From an uncultured Candidatus Pelagibacter sp. (GTDB lineage: Bacteria; Pseudomonadota; Alphaproteobacteria; Pelagibacterales; Pelagibacteraceae), in assembly GCA_913030805.1 (NCBI GenBank), contig CAJWDL010000001.1:62001-126000 (forward strand): a stretch of 64,000 nt of DNA, read 5' to 3'. Shown in pieces: positions 8,497-19,012 of the stretch; position 1 is the first letter of the stretch, and each line of letters opens with the position of its first letter. A program made the position numbers and the translations under genes. A model generated the notes under the pieces. It saw only the letters and a list, made by a program, of their open reading frames with translations, did no database searches and was not told the origin of the DNA.

Positions 8497-9827
8497 AAAA
8501 CGTATTATTTTTAATTTTTTTACTTGTTGTTTTTTTTGCAAAAAGTTCTTTTGCATTAATCGAAATTGATATAACCAGAGGAAATTTAAACCCCCTTCCT
8601 GTTGCAGTTTCGCCTCTTTATGTTGAATCTAAGTCATCTGAAGCATTAAAAGAATTAAAAGTGGGTTCCGAAATATCAAAAATAATTGAAACTAATCTTT
8701 TAAGATCAGGTTTGTTTAATCCATTGGAAAAAGATTCTTTTGTCCAAAAGCCAGATATAGCTCATCTTAAACCACGCTTTGAAGATTGGAAATTAATTAA
8801 AGCCCAAGCTTTAATCACGGGAAAGATCAATATTACAGACGATAAATTAAGAGTAGAATTTAGGTTATGGGATGTTTTGGCAGCCAAAGAAATTATGGCT
8901 TTAGCGTTTACCACAGTGCCGGATAATTGGAGAAGAGTGGCCCATATAATTACAGATAAAATTTATGAAAGACTTACTGGAGAAGAGGGATATTTTGATA
9001 CAAGGATAATTTATGTATCTGAAAAGGGTCCAAAAAATCGAAGAATAAAAAAATTAGCAATCATGGATCAAGATGGAGCCAACACAAAATATTTAACTTT
9101 AGGAAATGAGCTTGTTTTAACCCCAAGATTTAATCCAACAAATCAAATGGTGACCTATATGTCTTATTTTAGAAATTTACCAAGAGTTTATTTGTTAGAT
9201 ATTGAAACAGGTGTCCAGGAAGTGGTTGGTGAATTTCCTGGTATGACATTTGCGCCAAGATTTTCTCCAGATGGAAAAAAAATAATTATGAGTTTTGCAA
9301 AAGATGGTAATTCTGACATATTTACTATGAACTTAGAAACAAGAGTAGTTGAAAGAATAACTGAACATCCCGCAATAGATACATCTCCCTCTTATTCTCC
9401 AAATGGAAAATATATTTGTTTTAACTCTGACAGAAGTGGTTATCAACAAATTTATATAATGAGAAGCGATGGTTCTGGTGTTAAAAGAATTACATTTGGA
9501 CAAGGAATATACGGTACACCAGTTTGGTCTCCGAGAGGAGATTTAATAGCATTTACAAAAATGTACAAAAATAGATTTTATATTGGAGTGATGAGGACGG
9601 ATGGGTCGGGAGAGAGATTACTAACCGAAAATTATTATCAGGAAGCTCCATCCTGGTCACCAAATGGAAGGGTTTTAATTTTTTATAGGGAAACGAAATC
9701 TGGAAGTCAGGGAGAGGGATTTTCGGCTACATTGTGGTCGATTGATCTAACAGGCTATAATGAAAGATTGATCGAAACCTTAACAGATGCATCAGACCCA
9801 TCTTGGTCATCTTTACTATCAAAGTAG
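8493..9827 (+). CDS. tolB: TolB periplasmic beta-propeller protein
   Basis: 444 residues. A signal peptide (about 1-21, ending near SSFA) precedes the N-terminal TolB domain and a six-bladed propeller whose repeats are visible as [27 protein letters not shown] and PSWSPNGRV between about 250 and 400. TolB binds Pal and TolA and helps the outer membrane follow the septum. It overlaps tolA by 4 bases and is followed 78 bases later by the true pal start. Confidence 0.97.
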   Translation: MKNVLFLIFLLVVFFAKSSFALIEIDITRGNLNPLPVAVSPLYVESKSSEALKELKVGSEISKIIETNLLRSGLFNPLEKDSFVQKPDIAHLKPRFEDWKLIKAQALITGKINITDDKLRVEFRLWDVLAAKEIMALAFTTVPDNWRRVAHIITDKIYERLTGEEGYFDTRIIYVSEKGPKNRRIKKLAIMDQDGANTKYLTLGNELVLTPRFNPTNQMVTYMSYFRNLPRVYLLDIETGVQEVVGEFPGMTFAPRFSPDGKKIIMSFAKDGNSDIFTMNLETRVVERITEHPAIDTSPSYSPNGKYICFNSDRSGYQQIYIMRSDGSGVKRITFGQGIYGTPVWSPRGDLIAFTKMYKNRFYIGVMRTDGSGERLLTENYYQEAPSWSPNGRVLIFYRETKSGSQGEGFSATLWSIDLTGYNERLIETLTDASDPSWSSLLSK

Positions 9828-9905
9828 GCATTATTTGGTTGAAATTTGACTTGCATCATGTATCTAGAAACATTAATGTTAAAAAAAAATCAAGGGAGTT
9901 CAAAT

Positions 9906-10403
9906 ATGGTTTTAGGGAATTCAATTAGAAGTGTATTATTGGTTATTATGGCGGCAATCATATTGTCCGCCTGCGCTACAAAGACAACAAAAAAAGTTGG
10001 AGATTATGAGATATCGAAAATTTCAGGAGATACTTTTACTGGTGATGAAACTGTTAAATATTTAGCTACAGGTGTTCCGGATAGAGTATTCTTTGCAACT
10101 AATAAATCGATCTTGACAACAGCATCAAGAGATACATTGAGAAAACAAGCCGCATGGTTAAGAGAAAATAAAAATATCAATGTAACCGTTGAAGGTCATT
10201 GCGATGAAAGAGGTACAAGGGAATATAATCTAGCCTTAGGTGAAAGAAGAGCAAATGCTGCAAAAGATTATCTTATGACTTATGGAATATCTGGTAATAG
10301 GATTTCTGTAATAAGTTACGGAAAGGAAAGACCAGTAAATGCTGGCTCTGGTCCTTTAGCTTGGTCACAAAATAGAAGATCTGTAACGGTCAAAGCTAAC
10401 TAA
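9906..10403 (+). CDS. pal: Pal peptidoglycan-associated lipoprotein
   Basis: 165 residues from the ATG at 9906. This start is preferred over an upstream in-frame ATG at 9846 because GGGAG stands 8 bases before it and it gives a proper lipoprotein signal (MVLGNSIRSVLLVIMAAIILSAC, lipobox LSAC). The OmpA-like peptidoglycan-binding domain covers about 60-165 with VEGHCDERGTREYNLALGERRA and the final NRRSV. The protein anchors the outer membrane to peptidoglycan and binds TolB. A hairpin terminator lies 37 bases after the stop. Confidence 0.95.
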   Translation: MVLGNSIRSVLLVIMAAIILSACATKTTKKVGDYEISKISGDTFTGDETVKYLATGVPDRVFFATNKSILTTASRDTLRKQAAWLRENKNINVTVEGHCDERGTREYNLALGERRANAAKDYLMTYGISGNRISVISYGKERPVNAGSGPLAWSQNRRSVTVKAN

Positions 10404-10427
10404 ATTTTTTTTATTTAAAGTTTTAAA

Positions 10428-10451
10428 GGAGACCTTGGAGACCTTGGAGAC
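10428..10451 (+). repeat. 9-bp tandem repeat (GGAGACCTT)
   Basis: Two full copies and a six-base partial copy of GGAGACCTT run head to tail and form the left arm of the terminator after pal. The repeat may have arisen by slippage. Changes in copy number would shift which copy pairs in the hairpin. Confidence 0.85.
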
Positions 10452-10473
10452 GTTTGTCCAGGGTCTTTTTTTT
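10440..10473 (+). terminator. Rho-independent terminator after pal
   Basis: GACCTTGGAGA (10440-10450) can pair with TGTCCAGGGTC (10455-10465 region), forming about nine pairs with one wobble and one mismatch around a short loop, followed by eight T. It is unusually GC-rich for this genome. It lies between pal and cpoB and inside the region that an upstream cpoB start would have to translate. Confidence 0.75.
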
Positions 10474-10500
10474 GCCATTATTTTAATTAGTAATAAAAAA

Positions 10501-11472
10501 ATGTATAGATTGAAGGAATACCTAATATGTTTATTTGCAGTTATTCTTATATTAAATATTCAAAATAAATCATTTAGTGAGGAAAGTGAAATTTATGATA
10601 TATTAAATGTCATACAAAAAGATTTGAGAACTTTAGAGAAGGCAGTTTATGCGGGAGATTCTTTTTCTACATCACAATCAAGCGATTCAAATCTATCCCA
10701 AGATACACTCACAAGACATTTATTAAAACTTTCGGATATCGAGCAACAGTTTCAAGAACTTACAAGCAAATTTGAGGAAATAAATTTTAAAATTGACAAA
10801 CTTTCAAATAGAATTTCAAAAAATCAGGCTGACAGTCAATTACGATTTCAAGATTTAGAAAAAGCTAGGTTATCAGGTCGTTTACAGTCCACTGATATTG
10901 TAAGTGATCAACCAGAAAAGCAACTACCTGGTACTTCGGAAGCCCAAATTCTCGGTAGAATTAGTGATAAAGATTTAAAAGATACTCAAATAGTACAAAG
11001 CACTCAATCTGTGGAATCTACCAGTGCCGTTGTAACCGAAAAATATATTAGCGAGGAAAAAATTCTGCCTGAAGGGACACCAAAAGAACAATATGATTTT
11101 GCACTCAGCTTTGTAAAAGTTGGTGACTATGAAACCGCAGAAATTGCACTAAAAGAATTTGTTGATATGAATACCAAAGATGAACTTGCTGGTAGTGCAC
11201 AATATTGGTATGCGGAAACGTTCAGAATTAGACAGCTCTATCAAGATGCGGCAACGGCATATTTAGATGGTTATCAAAAATATCCTAAAAGTGTCAAAGC
11301 TCCTGTCAATTTACTAAAGCTTGGAGTATCTTTAGTTCAAATTGGAGAAAAAGATCAGGGCTGCTCAATGATTACTGGAGTAAGCAAGCAATATCCAAAA
11401 GCAAGTCAATCTGTTCTTCAAAGAGCAAAATATGAAGAAAAAAAATTCGACTGCCCAACAAAAAAAAGTTAA
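10501..11472 (+). CDS. cpoB: CpoB/YbgF periplasmic TPR protein
   Basis: 323 residues from the ATG at 10501. An in-frame start at 10435 is rejected because it would translate through the terminator, and because 10501 begins a normal signal peptide (MYRLKEYLICLFAVILILN, to about residue 28). A coiled coil (about 60-115) is followed by a low-complexity linker and a C-terminal TPR domain from about 190 with EQYDFALSFVKVGDYETA and three helical pairs. In E. coli CpoB coordinates peptidoglycan synthesis with Tol-driven constriction. It is last of the tol-pal cluster and overlaps tilS by 41 bases. Confidence 0.92.
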   Translation: MYRLKEYLICLFAVILILNIQNKSFSEESEIYDILNVIQKDLRTLEKAVYAGDSFSTSQSSDSNLSQDTLTRHLLKLSDIEQQFQELTSKFEEINFKIDKLSNRISKNQADSQLRFQDLEKARLSGRLQSTDIVSDQPEKQLPGTSEAQILGRISDKDLKDTQIVQSTQSVESTSAVVTEKYISEEKILPEGTPKEQYDFALSFVKVGDYETAEIALKEFVDMNTKDELAGSAQYWYAETFRIRQLYQDAATAYLDGYQKYPKSVKAPVNLLKLGVSLVQIGEKDQGCSMITGVSKQYPKASQSVLQRAKYEEKKFDCPTKKS

Positions 11473-12481
11473 ATTCGATAGTAAATATCTTAAGGATCCA
11501 AAAATTGAGAAAGTATATTTAATTTTTAAGAAACAATTATATTTCCAAATTAAAAATGAAAAATTTTGCATTGGTGTATCCGGAGGACCAGATAGTCTTG
11601 CTCTAGCGTTTTTAAGTAAAATTTTTTCAAAAAAATTTAATAGTAAATTTGTAGCTTTAATAATTGATCATAATTTAAGAAAACAATCCGGAATTGAAGC
11701 ACGAAAAGTTAAAAAAATTTTAACAAAGCACAAAATTAGAACCAAAATACTAACTTGGAAAGGCAAAATTCCAAAATCTAATATTCAATTTAATGCTCGA
11801 AATATTCGATATTTTCTGTTGAAAAAAGAGTGTAACAAATTGAACATTAAAAACTTAGTTTTGGCTCATCACGAAGGCGATCTAATAGAAAATTTCTTCA
11901 TAAGGCTGTTCAGGGGAAGTGGCTTAAAAGGCTTATCTTCACTAAATATAAAAAGACATTCGGAAGACAATATTTTAAATTTGATTAGACCCTTAATCAA
12001 TATTAAGAAAAATGAATTAATTTATATCTCAAAAAAAATTTTTAAATTTTATTTGACCGATCCATCAAATTTTAATGAAAAATTTTTACGTACAAAAATT
12101 AGAAATTATTTAGATGAATTTAAACTGGATGGGCTGGATATTAATAAAATAAAATTAACCTTAAGTAATTTACGATCAGCAAACGAATCTATAAATTTTT
12201 ATAAAGAAAAATCTATCAAAAACTATGTAAGATATTTGCAATGCAATGCATGTTTTGTTAGTTATGGTTTATTTAATTATGAATCTGAAGAGGTTATTTT
12301 TAGAACGATTAACGATATTATCTCAAAAATTTCTAACAATTATTATCCACCAAGAGGAAAATATGTTAAAAATTTGATTACTAGAATAAAATCAAAAAAA
12401 TTCAAGAAATCAACACTTGGTGGGTGCATAATTGAGAAAACCTATAATATCCTAATATTCAGAAAAGAGTTTGGGGCTTAA
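11432..12481 (+). CDS. tilS: tRNA(Ile)-lysidine synthase
   Basis: 349 residues of the TilS/MesJ family. The PP-loop SGGPDSLALAF lies near residue 50, with IDHNLRKQSGIEA near 80 and AHHEGDLIENFFIRLFRGSGLKGL near 145. The enzyme uses ATP and lysine to convert C34 of the CAU-anticodon tRNA to lysidine so that it reads AUA, which is a frequent codon in this AT-rich DNA. The C-terminal part is shorter than in E. coli TilS. It overlaps cpoB by 41 bases; a downstream start is possible, but no ATG precedes the PP-loop closely. Confidence 0.93.
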   Translation: MKKKNSTAQQKKVKFDSKYLKDPKIEKVYLIFKKQLYFQIKNEKFCIGVSGGPDSLALAFLSKIFSKKFNSKFVALIIDHNLRKQSGIEARKVKKILTKHKIRTKILTWKGKIPKSNIQFNARNIRYFLLKKECNKLNIKNLVLAHHEGDLIENFFIRLFRGSGLKGLSSLNIKRHSEDNILNLIRPLINIKKNELIYISKKIFKFYLTDPSNFNEKFLRTKIRNYLDEFKLDGLDINKIKLTLSNLRSANESINFYKEKSIKNYVRYLQCNACFVSYGLFNYESEEVIFRTINDIISKISNNYYPPRGKYVKNLITRIKSKKFKKSTLGGCIIEKTYNILIFRKEFGA

Positions 12482-12524
12482 TTTTAAATTGTGTGCTTAT
12501 TTTATATATTATTATATTAGTTGG

Positions 12525-12555
12525 CCCCTTGTTTAACTTAGAATAAATCTTATTT
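12525..12555 (+). promoter_or_regulatory. Possible sigma-32-like promoter of ftsH
   Basis: In the 107-base gap before ftsH, CCCCTTGTTT (12525-12534) is followed after about 15 bases by CTTATTT (12549-12555). This resembles an alphaproteobacterial heat-shock promoter (CTTGAA and CYTATNT), but the spacing is a little short. ftsH is a known RpoH target in other proteobacteria. Weak evidence. Confidence 0.3.
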
Positions 12556-12588
12556 TAATAGTATAGTATAGATATATGGATATTTATT

Positions 12589-14478
12589 ATGAACTTTAGA
12601 AATTTGGTAATGTGGGCAATTATAGTTTTCCTAACGATAGGTCTCTATAATATGTTTAAAAATCCACAGAACGTACAGCAAAAAAACGATATATCTTTTT
12701 CAGATTTTTTAAAAGAAATTGATGACGGACGAGTGGCACAGGTTAATATTGAAGGAAATAATATTAGCGGAATACTTTCGAATGGAAAAAATTTTACTAC
12801 TTATGCACCAAATGATCCTAACCTGGTAGAAAAATTATCTAATAAAGGAGTAGGTATTACTGCTACTCCAACAGAAGATAAAATGCCATCATTACTTGGT
12901 GTGCTATTGTCTTGGTTTCCTATGTTGCTTCTAATTGGTGTTTGGATATTTTTCATGCGTCAAATGCAAGGAGGCAGAGGTGGAGCGATGGGCTTTGGAA
13001 GGTCCAAAGCAAAACTGATAAGTGACTCGAAAAAAAAAGTAACTTTTGCTGATGTAGCAGGTGTTGATGAAGCAAAAGAGGAAGTGCAGGAAGTTGTAGA
13101 ATTTTTAAAGGATCCTAGAAAATTTATGAGACTTGGTGGAAAAATACCTAAAGGTGCATTACTTGTAGGCCCTCCTGGGACAGGAAAAACTTTGTTAGCC
13201 AAAGCAATTGCAGGTGAAGCGGACGTCCCATTTTTTACAATATCCGGATCAGATTTTGTTGAAATGTTTGTTGGTGTAGGTGCTTCAAGAGTGAGAGATA
13301 TGTTCGAACAAGGAAAAAAAAATGCCCCATGTATAATTTTTGTTGATGAATTAGATGCGGTAGGAAGAAGTAGGGGTGCGGGACTAGGCGGAGGCAATGA
13401 CGAAAGAGAACAAACTCTTAATCAGATACTGGTAGAAATGGATGGTTTTGAAACAAACGAAGGTGTAGTTATAATTGCCGCAACCAATAGACCCGATGTA
13501 TTAGATCCAGCGCTACTAAGACCAGGCAGATTTGACAGACAAGTAGTTGTTCCGTTGCCTGATATAGTTGGAAGAGAACAGATTCTAAAAATACATGCTA
13601 AAAAAATTTCACTAGGACCTAATATTAATTTGAAAACAATAGCTAGAGGAACTCCGGGATTTTCAGGAGCTGATTTGGCAAATTTAGTAAACGAAGCTGC
13701 ATTATTGGCAGCAAGAACGAATAAAAGAATTGTTACAAAATCTGAATTTGAAGAAGCAAGAGATAAAGTAATGATGGGGGCAGAAAGAAAATCTAAAGTA
13801 ATATCAGAGGACGACAAGAAAATTACCGCTTATCATGAAGCTGGACATGCTATAGTTTCTCTAAACGAAAAAGCTTGTGATCCAATACATAAAGCAACAA
13901 TTATACCAAGAGGGATAGCTGGGGGTATGGTTATGCCATTACCAGAAAGAGATAGAGATTATCATTCAAAAGAATATTTTCATTCAATCATAGCTATGGC
14001 TATGGGAGGAAGGGTATCAGAAGAAATAATTTTAGGACATGATAAAATTACGACAGGTGCTATGCAGGACATAAAACAAGCTACTTCTACAGCAAGACGA
14101 ATGGTTACAAGGTTTGGAATGAGTTCAGAATTAGGTCCCTTAACTTATGGAGATAATGAAGATGAGGTTTTTCTTGGAAGATCAATAACAAGACATCAAC
14201 AAATGTCAGAAGATACCGCAAGAAAAATAGATACAGAGATTAAAAAAATAGTAGACGCAGGTTACAAAAAGGCAAAAAAAATATTAACAGAAAAAATAGA
14301 TGATTTGCATAAATTGGCTAAAGCTTTAATGTTGTATGAGACGCTAACTGGTGATGAAATTAAAGATTTAATATTTAATAACAAAACTCCCGAAAGAGGA
14401 GAAGATCTAAAAGAAGACAAAAATAAAGAAACTTCTGCATTAGGTTCTTTGGGTTTAAAACCTAAATCTGCACATTAA
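12589..14478 (+). CDS. ftsH: ATP-dependent zinc metalloprotease FtsH
   Basis: 629 residues. Two N-terminal membrane helices (about 5-21 and 103-123) flank a periplasmic domain. The AAA+ domain follows with Walker A GPPGTGKT near 195, Walker [12 protein letters not shown] near 250 and the second region of homology at [18 protein letters not shown]. The zinc protease domain has HEAGH near 420. FtsH degrades membrane and short-lived proteins, including sigma-32 and LpxC in E. coli. It sits downstream of tilS, a common alphaproteobacterial order, but with its own 107-base leader. Confidence 0.98.
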   Translation: MNFRNLVMWAIIVFLTIGLYNMFKNPQNVQQKNDISFSDFLKEIDDGRVAQVNIEGNNISGILSNGKNFTTYAPNDPNLVEKLSNKGVGITATPTEDKMPSLLGVLLSWFPMLLLIGVWIFFMRQMQGGRGGAMGFGRSKAKLISDSKKKVTFADVAGVDEAKEEVQEVVEFLKDPRKFMRLGGKIPKGALLVGPPGTGKTLLAKAIAGEADVPFFTISGSDFVEMFVGVGASRVRDMFEQGKKNAPCIIFVDELDAVGRSRGAGLGGGNDEREQTLNQILVEMDGFETNEGVVIIAATNRPDVLDPALLRPGRFDRQVVVPLPDIVGREQILKIHAKKISLGPNINLKTIARGTPGFSGADLANLVNEAALLAARTNKRIVTKSEFEEARDKVMMGAERKSKVISEDDKKITAYHEAGHAIVSLNEKACDPIHKATIIPRGIAGGMVMPLPERDRDYHSKEYFHSIIAMAMGGRVSEEIILGHDKITTGAMQDIKQATSTARRMVTRFGMSSELGPLTYGDNEDEVFLGRSITRHQQMSEDTARKIDTEIKKIVDAGYKKAKKILTEKIDDLHKLAKALMLYETLTGDEIKDLIFNNKTPERGEDLKEDKNKETSALGSLGLKPKSAH

Positions 14479-14488
14479 GCGTTCATGG

Positions 14489-15565
14489 ATGAGAAAATAT
14501 TACACAAGGGCGTGTAATTTTTGCTATGGGGAGATAGCAAGAAATTTAATTTTAAATAATAAGGCCCTACCTTTAAATTCTAGACAGAATATAGCTTTTG
14601 ATCAAATAGAAATTTTTCAAAGAAAACAAAATCAAGTTGTTGAAAGCAAAGTTTACTCAATTAAAGAAATTAAAAAGTTAGATAAAGAAATATTGCCTGA
14701 AATAGAAAAAGATATAAAAAATATAACCTTGGAAAGAAAAAGTATATTGGGATTGAGATTAGACAAACCTCAAATAATAGGGGTACTCAACATAACACCA
14801 GACAGTTTTTCCGATGGTGGATTATTTTTTGAAGAAACCAAAGCATATGAACAGGTAAAGCTAATGGTTGATAGTGGAGCCGCAATTATAGATATTGGCG
14901 GAGAATCGACTAGACCAGGATCGAAAACCGTTGATGAAAAAGAAGAATGGAAAAGAGTAAAAAACATTATTGTTAAATGTAAAAAAAATTTTCCAAAAGT
15001 TTTCTTATCCTTAGATACAAGAAAATCATATGTTATGAGCAAGGGTATTCAAAATGGAGTTGATATTATCAACGATGTATCTGGTTTAAATTTTGACAAT
15101 GAATCATTTAATCTTATTAATTCGAAAAAACTCCCTTTTATTTTGCATCACATGCAGGGATCTCCAGAAACAATGCAAAACAATCCAATTTACAATGAAG
15201 TTTTGTTGGATATTTTTGATTTTTTTGAGGAAAAAATTAGTTTTTGTTTAAAAAAAAAATATAAAAAAGAATTTATTATTCTGGATCCAGGAATCGGATT
15301 TGGAAAAAATTTAGATCATAATTTAAGACTAATATCTAAAATCTCAATTTTTCACAGTTTAGGATGTCCAATCTTAATAGGAACCTCTAGAAAAAGATTT
15401 ATAGAACAAATTGTAACAAAATTTGATACTCCTGACCGAACCGGAGGTACATTAGCATCAGTGTTGCATGGACTTTCTCAGGGAGTTCAGATATTCAGAA
15501 TTCACAATGTTAAAGAAATTAATCAAGGGATATTAGTTTTTAATAAAATTTTGCATACAAATTAA
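14489..15565 (+). CDS. folP: Dihydropteroate synthase with N-terminal extension
   Basis: 358 residues, about 80 longer than E. coli FolP. The catalytic TIM barrel starts near residue 92 with GVLNITPDSFSDGG, then IDIGGESTRPGS near 132, HHMQGSPETM near 218 and DPGIGFGKN near 260. The enzyme joins p-aminobenzoate to hydroxymethyl-dihydropterin in folate synthesis. The extra N-terminal 90 residues resemble the extension often seen in alphaproteobacterial FolP; its role is unknown. It lies 10 bases after ftsH and 3 before glmM. Confidence 0.95.
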   Translation: MRKYYTRACNFCYGEIARNLILNNKALPLNSRQNIAFDQIEIFQRKQNQVVESKVYSIKEIKKLDKEILPEIEKDIKNITLERKSILGLRLDKPQIIGVLNITPDSFSDGGLFFEETKAYEQVKLMVDSGAAIIDIGGESTRPGSKTVDEKEEWKRVKNIIVKCKKNFPKVFLSLDTRKSYVMSKGIQNGVDIINDVSGLNFDNESFNLINSKKLPFILHHMQGSPETMQNNPIYNEVLLDIFDFFEEKISFCLKKKYKKEFIILDPGIGFGKNLDHNLRLISKISIFHSLGCPILIGTSRKRFIEQIVTKFDTPDRTGGTLASVLHGLSQGVQIFRIHNVKEINQGILVFNKILHTN

Positions 15566-15568
15566 TCC

Positions 15569-16906
15569 ATGAAAAATAAATATTTTGGAACAGACGGCAT
15601 TAGAGGAACTGTCAATCAGATTAATATTACAGGAGATAAATTTTTTAAATTTGGTATTGCCGCTGGAGCATATTTTAAGACAAAAAAAAATAAAAAAGCT
15701 GTGATCGCGAAAGACACCAGATTGTCAGGCTATATGTTAGAAGCAGCTTTGGTTTCAGGTTTAATTTCTACCGGAATAGATGTTTTTCTTTTAGGCCCAC
15801 TACCGTCAAATGGTCTTGCGATGTTAACAAAGTCAATGAGGGCAGATCTTGGCATAATGATAACAGCATCTCATAATTTACATGTTGATAACGGTATAAA
15901 ATTATTTGGACCTGATGGATTAAAATTATCAGAAAAAGTAGAAAAATATATTGAAAAATTGATTGATCAAAAGATACAAAAATATCTTGTTATACCTACT
16001 GAACTTGGTAGAGCAAAAAGGCTGGAGGATGCTAATGCAAGATATATTGAAATTCTTAAAAATAATTTTCCAAGAAATTTTAACCTTGATGGGATGAAGA
16101 TCGTTTTAGATTGCGCTAATGGCGCTGGATATAAAGCTGGTCCTTCAATTTTTACTGAATTAGGTGCTCAAATTATTGCTTTAGGAACTTCACCCAATGG
16201 ACTTAATGTAAATAAAAATTGTGGATCAACATTTCCAAAATTAATGCAAAAAACTGTTTTGAAACATAAAGCAGATATAGGTATAGCTTTAGATGGTGAT
16301 GCAGACAGAGTTATTATATGTGACGAAAAAGGCTCGTTGATTGATGGTGATCAAATATTAGCCTTAATTTCAAAGAGATGGAAAGATAAAAAAATTTTGA
16401 AAGGAGGTGTGATAGCGACTCATATGTCCAACCTTGGTTTAGAAAATTTTCTAAAAAAGCATAAAATAAATTTTATAAGGACAAAAGTTGGCGACAAATA
16501 TGTTAAAGAAAAAATGAAAACTACTAATTATAATCTTGGTGGTGAGCAGTCAGGACATATTATTCTTGGTGATATGGCGACCACAGGAGATGGAATATTG
16601 GTATCTTTAGAAGTGTTATACATACTAAAAAAATATAAACAAAAACCAAGCAAAGTTTTAAGGGCTTTTCAGCCAGTACCACAAATTTTAAAGAATATGA
16701 AAGTTAAGAATCAAAACGTCATTAATAATAAAAATATTAAGAAAGCAATTTTAGAGGCTGAAAAAAATATATCGAAAAATGGAAGAATATTAGTGCGCAA
16801 ATCAGGGACTGAATCTATTATACGAGTGATGGGTGAATCGCAAAATTATCAGAATCTGAAAAAAAATATAAATATTATAACAGCAGCTATTAAAAAATAT
16901 TCATAG
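15569..16906 (+). CDS. glmM: Phosphoglucosamine mutase
   Basis: 445 residues. FGTDGIRGTVN is at 6-16, the phosphoserine loop ITASHNLHVDNGIK near 98, the metal loop DGDADR near 240, GEQSGHI near 325 and the phosphate-binding RKSGTESIIRVM near 410. It converts glucosamine-6-phosphate to glucosamine-1-phosphate for UDP-GlcNAc, hence peptidoglycan and lipid A. The ftsH-folP-glmM order is widely conserved in bacteria. Confidence 0.97.
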   Translation: MKNKYFGTDGIRGTVNQINITGDKFFKFGIAAGAYFKTKKNKKAVIAKDTRLSGYMLEAALVSGLISTGIDVFLLGPLPSNGLAMLTKSMRADLGIMITASHNLHVDNGIKLFGPDGLKLSEKVEKYIEKLIDQKIQKYLVIPTELGRAKRLEDANARYIEILKNNFPRNFNLDGMKIVLDCANGAGYKAGPSIFTELGAQIIALGTSPNGLNVNKNCGSTFPKLMQKTVLKHKADIGIALDGDADRVIICDEKGSLIDGDQILALISKRWKDKKILKGGVIATHMSNLGLENFLKKHKINFIRTKVGDKYVKEKMKTTNYNLGGEQSGHIILGDMATTGDGILVSLEVLYILKKYKQKPSKVLRAFQPVPQILKNMKVKNQNVINNKNIKKAILEAEKNISKNGRILVRKSGTESIIRVMGESQNYQNLKKNINIITAAIKKYS

Positions 16907-16914
16907 GAATTAAT

Positions 16915-17727
16915 TTGTATCCACAATCTAGAGTTTTAATTATAGCCGGCTCCGACTCGGGTGGGGGTGCAGGCATTCAGGCGGATATAAAGACAGTTAC
17001 ATTGCTCGGTAGCTATGCAATGACAGCAGTAACCGCCGTAACAGCACAAAACACCATGGGTGTAAAAAAAATTACACTGATTCCAAAAAAAAATGTTCAA
17101 AAACAAATAACAATGATTTTAGATGATATTGGAGTTGATGCGGTAAAAATTGGAATGCTACATAGTGTGAGTACAATTAAATGCGTTTATCATATTTTAA
17201 AAAAATATAATTTAAAAAATATTGTTATAGATCCAGTTATGGTTGCAAAAGGAGGCGCAAGATTAATAAACAAAAATTCAATTATTTATTTAAAAAGACT
17301 GCTATTACCTTTGGCAAAACTTATTACACCTAATATACCCGAAGCAGAAGTATTGAGCGGTTGTTCAATTTCAAATAAAAAAGATATGATCCAAGTTGCA
17401 AAAAAAATTCTAAATATGGGACCAGAAAATGTGTTATTAAAAGGCGGACATCTAAGAAGTAAAATGATTTTTGATATTTTAGCCACGAAGAAAGAAATAA
17501 AAATTTTTCCAAAAAGAAAAATTAAAACAAAAAATACCCATGGTACCGGTTGTACATTATCCTCGGCTTTAGCAACCTGTTTGTCCCAAAAAAAAAGTAT
17601 TATTAAATCATGTAAAATTTCCCTAAAGTACGTAGATCGTGCAATAACTTATGCCCCAGGTTATGGTAAAGGTTTTGGACCTTTAAATCACCTGGTATTA
17701 ATTAACTCAAGAAATATAAATGTCTAA
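16915..17727 (+). CDS. thiD: Hydroxymethylpyrimidine (phosphate) kinase, TTG start
   Basis: 270 residues of the ribokinase-like ThiD family. [18 protein letters not shown] lies at 10-27, with TAVTAQNT near 42, DPVMVAKGG near 107 and the anion hole/catalytic segment [14 protein letters not shown] near 205. It phosphorylates HMP and HMP-P in thiamine pyrophosphate synthesis or salvage. The start is TTG at 16915, preceded by AGGA; no ATG lies before the family N-terminus. It overlaps purA by 8 bases. No TPP riboswitch is visible upstream. Whether it makes HMP-P from salvage only cannot be told from this window. Confidence 0.94.
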   Translation: MYPQSRVLIIAGSDSGGGAGIQADIKTVTLLGSYAMTAVTAVTAQNTMGVKKITLIPKKNVQKQITMILDDIGVDAVKIGMLHSVSTIKCVYHILKKYNLKNIVIDPVMVAKGGARLINKNSIIYLKRLLLPLAKLITPNIPEAEVLSGCSISNKKDMIQVAKKILNMGPENVLLKGGHLRSKMIFDILATKKEIKIFPKRKIKTKNTHGTGCTLSSALATCLSQKKSIIKSCKISLKYVDRAITYAPGYGKGFGPLNHLVLINSRNINV

Positions 17728-19012
17728 TGTAGCTGTTATAGGTGCCCAGTGGGGAGACGAAGGTAAAGGAAAAATTGTTGACTGGCTTTCGGAAAAAGCG
17801 GACGTTGTAGTACGATTCCAAGGAGGTCACAATGCCGGACATACACTGGTAGTAAATGACATTACATATAAATTAAAACTTTTACCTTCAGGAGTTGTTA
17901 GAAAAAATAAAATTTCAATTATTGGCAACGGTGTAGTTATTGATCCTTGGGCTCTGCTAGATGAAATTAAACAAGTGGAAAATTTAGGAATAAAAATTAG
18001 TGACAAAAACTTATTTATTGCAGAGAATGCTACGTTAATTTTACCATTTCATAAAGAGCTAGACGGAATAAGAGAAGATTCAAAAGACACAGATAAGATA
18101 GGCACCACAAGGAGAGGAATAGGTCCGGCATACGAAGATAAAGTAGGAAGAAGAGGAATTAGAGTTATGGATTTAGCTAACGAAAAAAATTTGTCAAAAA
18201 AAATTGATGCTATTTTGTTTCATCATAATTCAATAAGAAAGGGGCTAGGAAAAAAAACGGTAGATAAAGAAGCATTAATGAAAGAGCTCATAAAAATTTC
18301 ACCTGCAATTTTGAAATTTTCCATACCAGTTTGGAAAAAAATAGAAGAATTAAAGAAAAAAAACAAAACCATACTTTTCGAAGGTGCCCAAGGTATTTTA
18401 TTGGACGTTGATCATGGCACATATCCTTACGTAACTTCATCAAATACAGTTGCAGGTGCATCATTGGTTGGCTCTGGATGCGGTCCAGATACTATTAATT
18501 ACGTTCTTGGAATTGTTAAGGCTTACACTACTAGAGTAGGTGAAGGCCCATTTCCAACTGAATTAAAAAATGAAGTAGGAAAAAAAATTGGTGAAAGAGG
18601 AAAAGAATTTGGGACAGTCACTAATAGAAAAAGAAGATGTGGTTGGTTTGACGCTGTACTAGTTAAACAATCTTGCATTATATCTGGAATTAATGGAATA
18701 GCTTTAACAAAGATAGATGTATTAGATGAATTTAAAGAGTTGTATATATGCGTTGCTTATGAACTTCATGGAAAGGAAATTGATTATTTTCCAAGCGCAC
18801 TACAAGATCAGATTGAAGTAAAGCCAATTTATAAACGAATGGATGGTTGGTTAAAAAATACAAAAGGTATAAAGAAGTGGGACGATCTTCCCACAAATGC
18901 TCAAAAATATATTTCGTTTATTCAAGATTTTTGCGGTGTTAAAATATCTAGTATTTCTACTAGCCCAAGCAGAGAAGATTCAATTTTAATTGAGGATCCG
19001 TTTAATCACTAA
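17720..19012 (+). CDS. purA: Adenylosuccinate synthetase
   Basis: 430 residues. The N-terminal [16 protein letters not shown] (8-23), [10 protein letters not shown] near 36, [13 protein letters not shown] near 130, and [12 protein letters not shown] near 298 are the family hallmarks. The enzyme condenses IMP and aspartate with GTP, the first committed step to AMP. Its 3' end overlaps the convergent rpoH gene by 4 bases, so no separate terminator fits between them. Confidence 0.98.
   Translation: MSNVAVIGAQWGDEGKGKIVDWLSEKADVVVRFQGGHNAGHTLVVNDITYKLKLLPSGVVRKNKISIIGNGVVIDPWALLDEIKQVENLGIKISDKNLFIAENATLILPFHKELDGIREDSKDTDKIGTTRRGIGPAYEDKVGRRGIRVMDLANEKNLSKKIDAILFHHNSIRKGLGKKTVDKEALMKELIKISPAILKFSIPVWKKIEELKKKNKTILFEGAQGILLDVDHGTYPYVTSSNTVAGASLVGSGCGPDTINYVLGIVKAYTTRVGEGPFPTELKNEVGKKIGERGKEFGTVTNRKRRCGWFDAVLVKQSCIISGINGIALTKIDVLDEFKELYICVAYELHGKEIDYFPSALQDQIEVKPIYKRMDGWLKNTKGIKKWDDLPTNAQKYISFIQDFCGVKISSISTSPSREDSILIEDPFNH

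Noticed and set aside
9846..9905. Upstream in-frame ATG for pal
   Set aside because: It would bury the lipoprotein signal 20 residues inside; the ATG at 9906 has a good ribosome-binding site.
12960..13397. Long minus-strand reading frames inside ftsH and other genes
   Set aside because: They mirror strongly conserved proteins on the opposite strand and have no recognisable motifs.
14489..14760. Separate gene fused to the front of folP
   Set aside because: An N-terminal extension of this kind is usual in alphaproteobacterial FolP and shows no domain of its own that I recognise.
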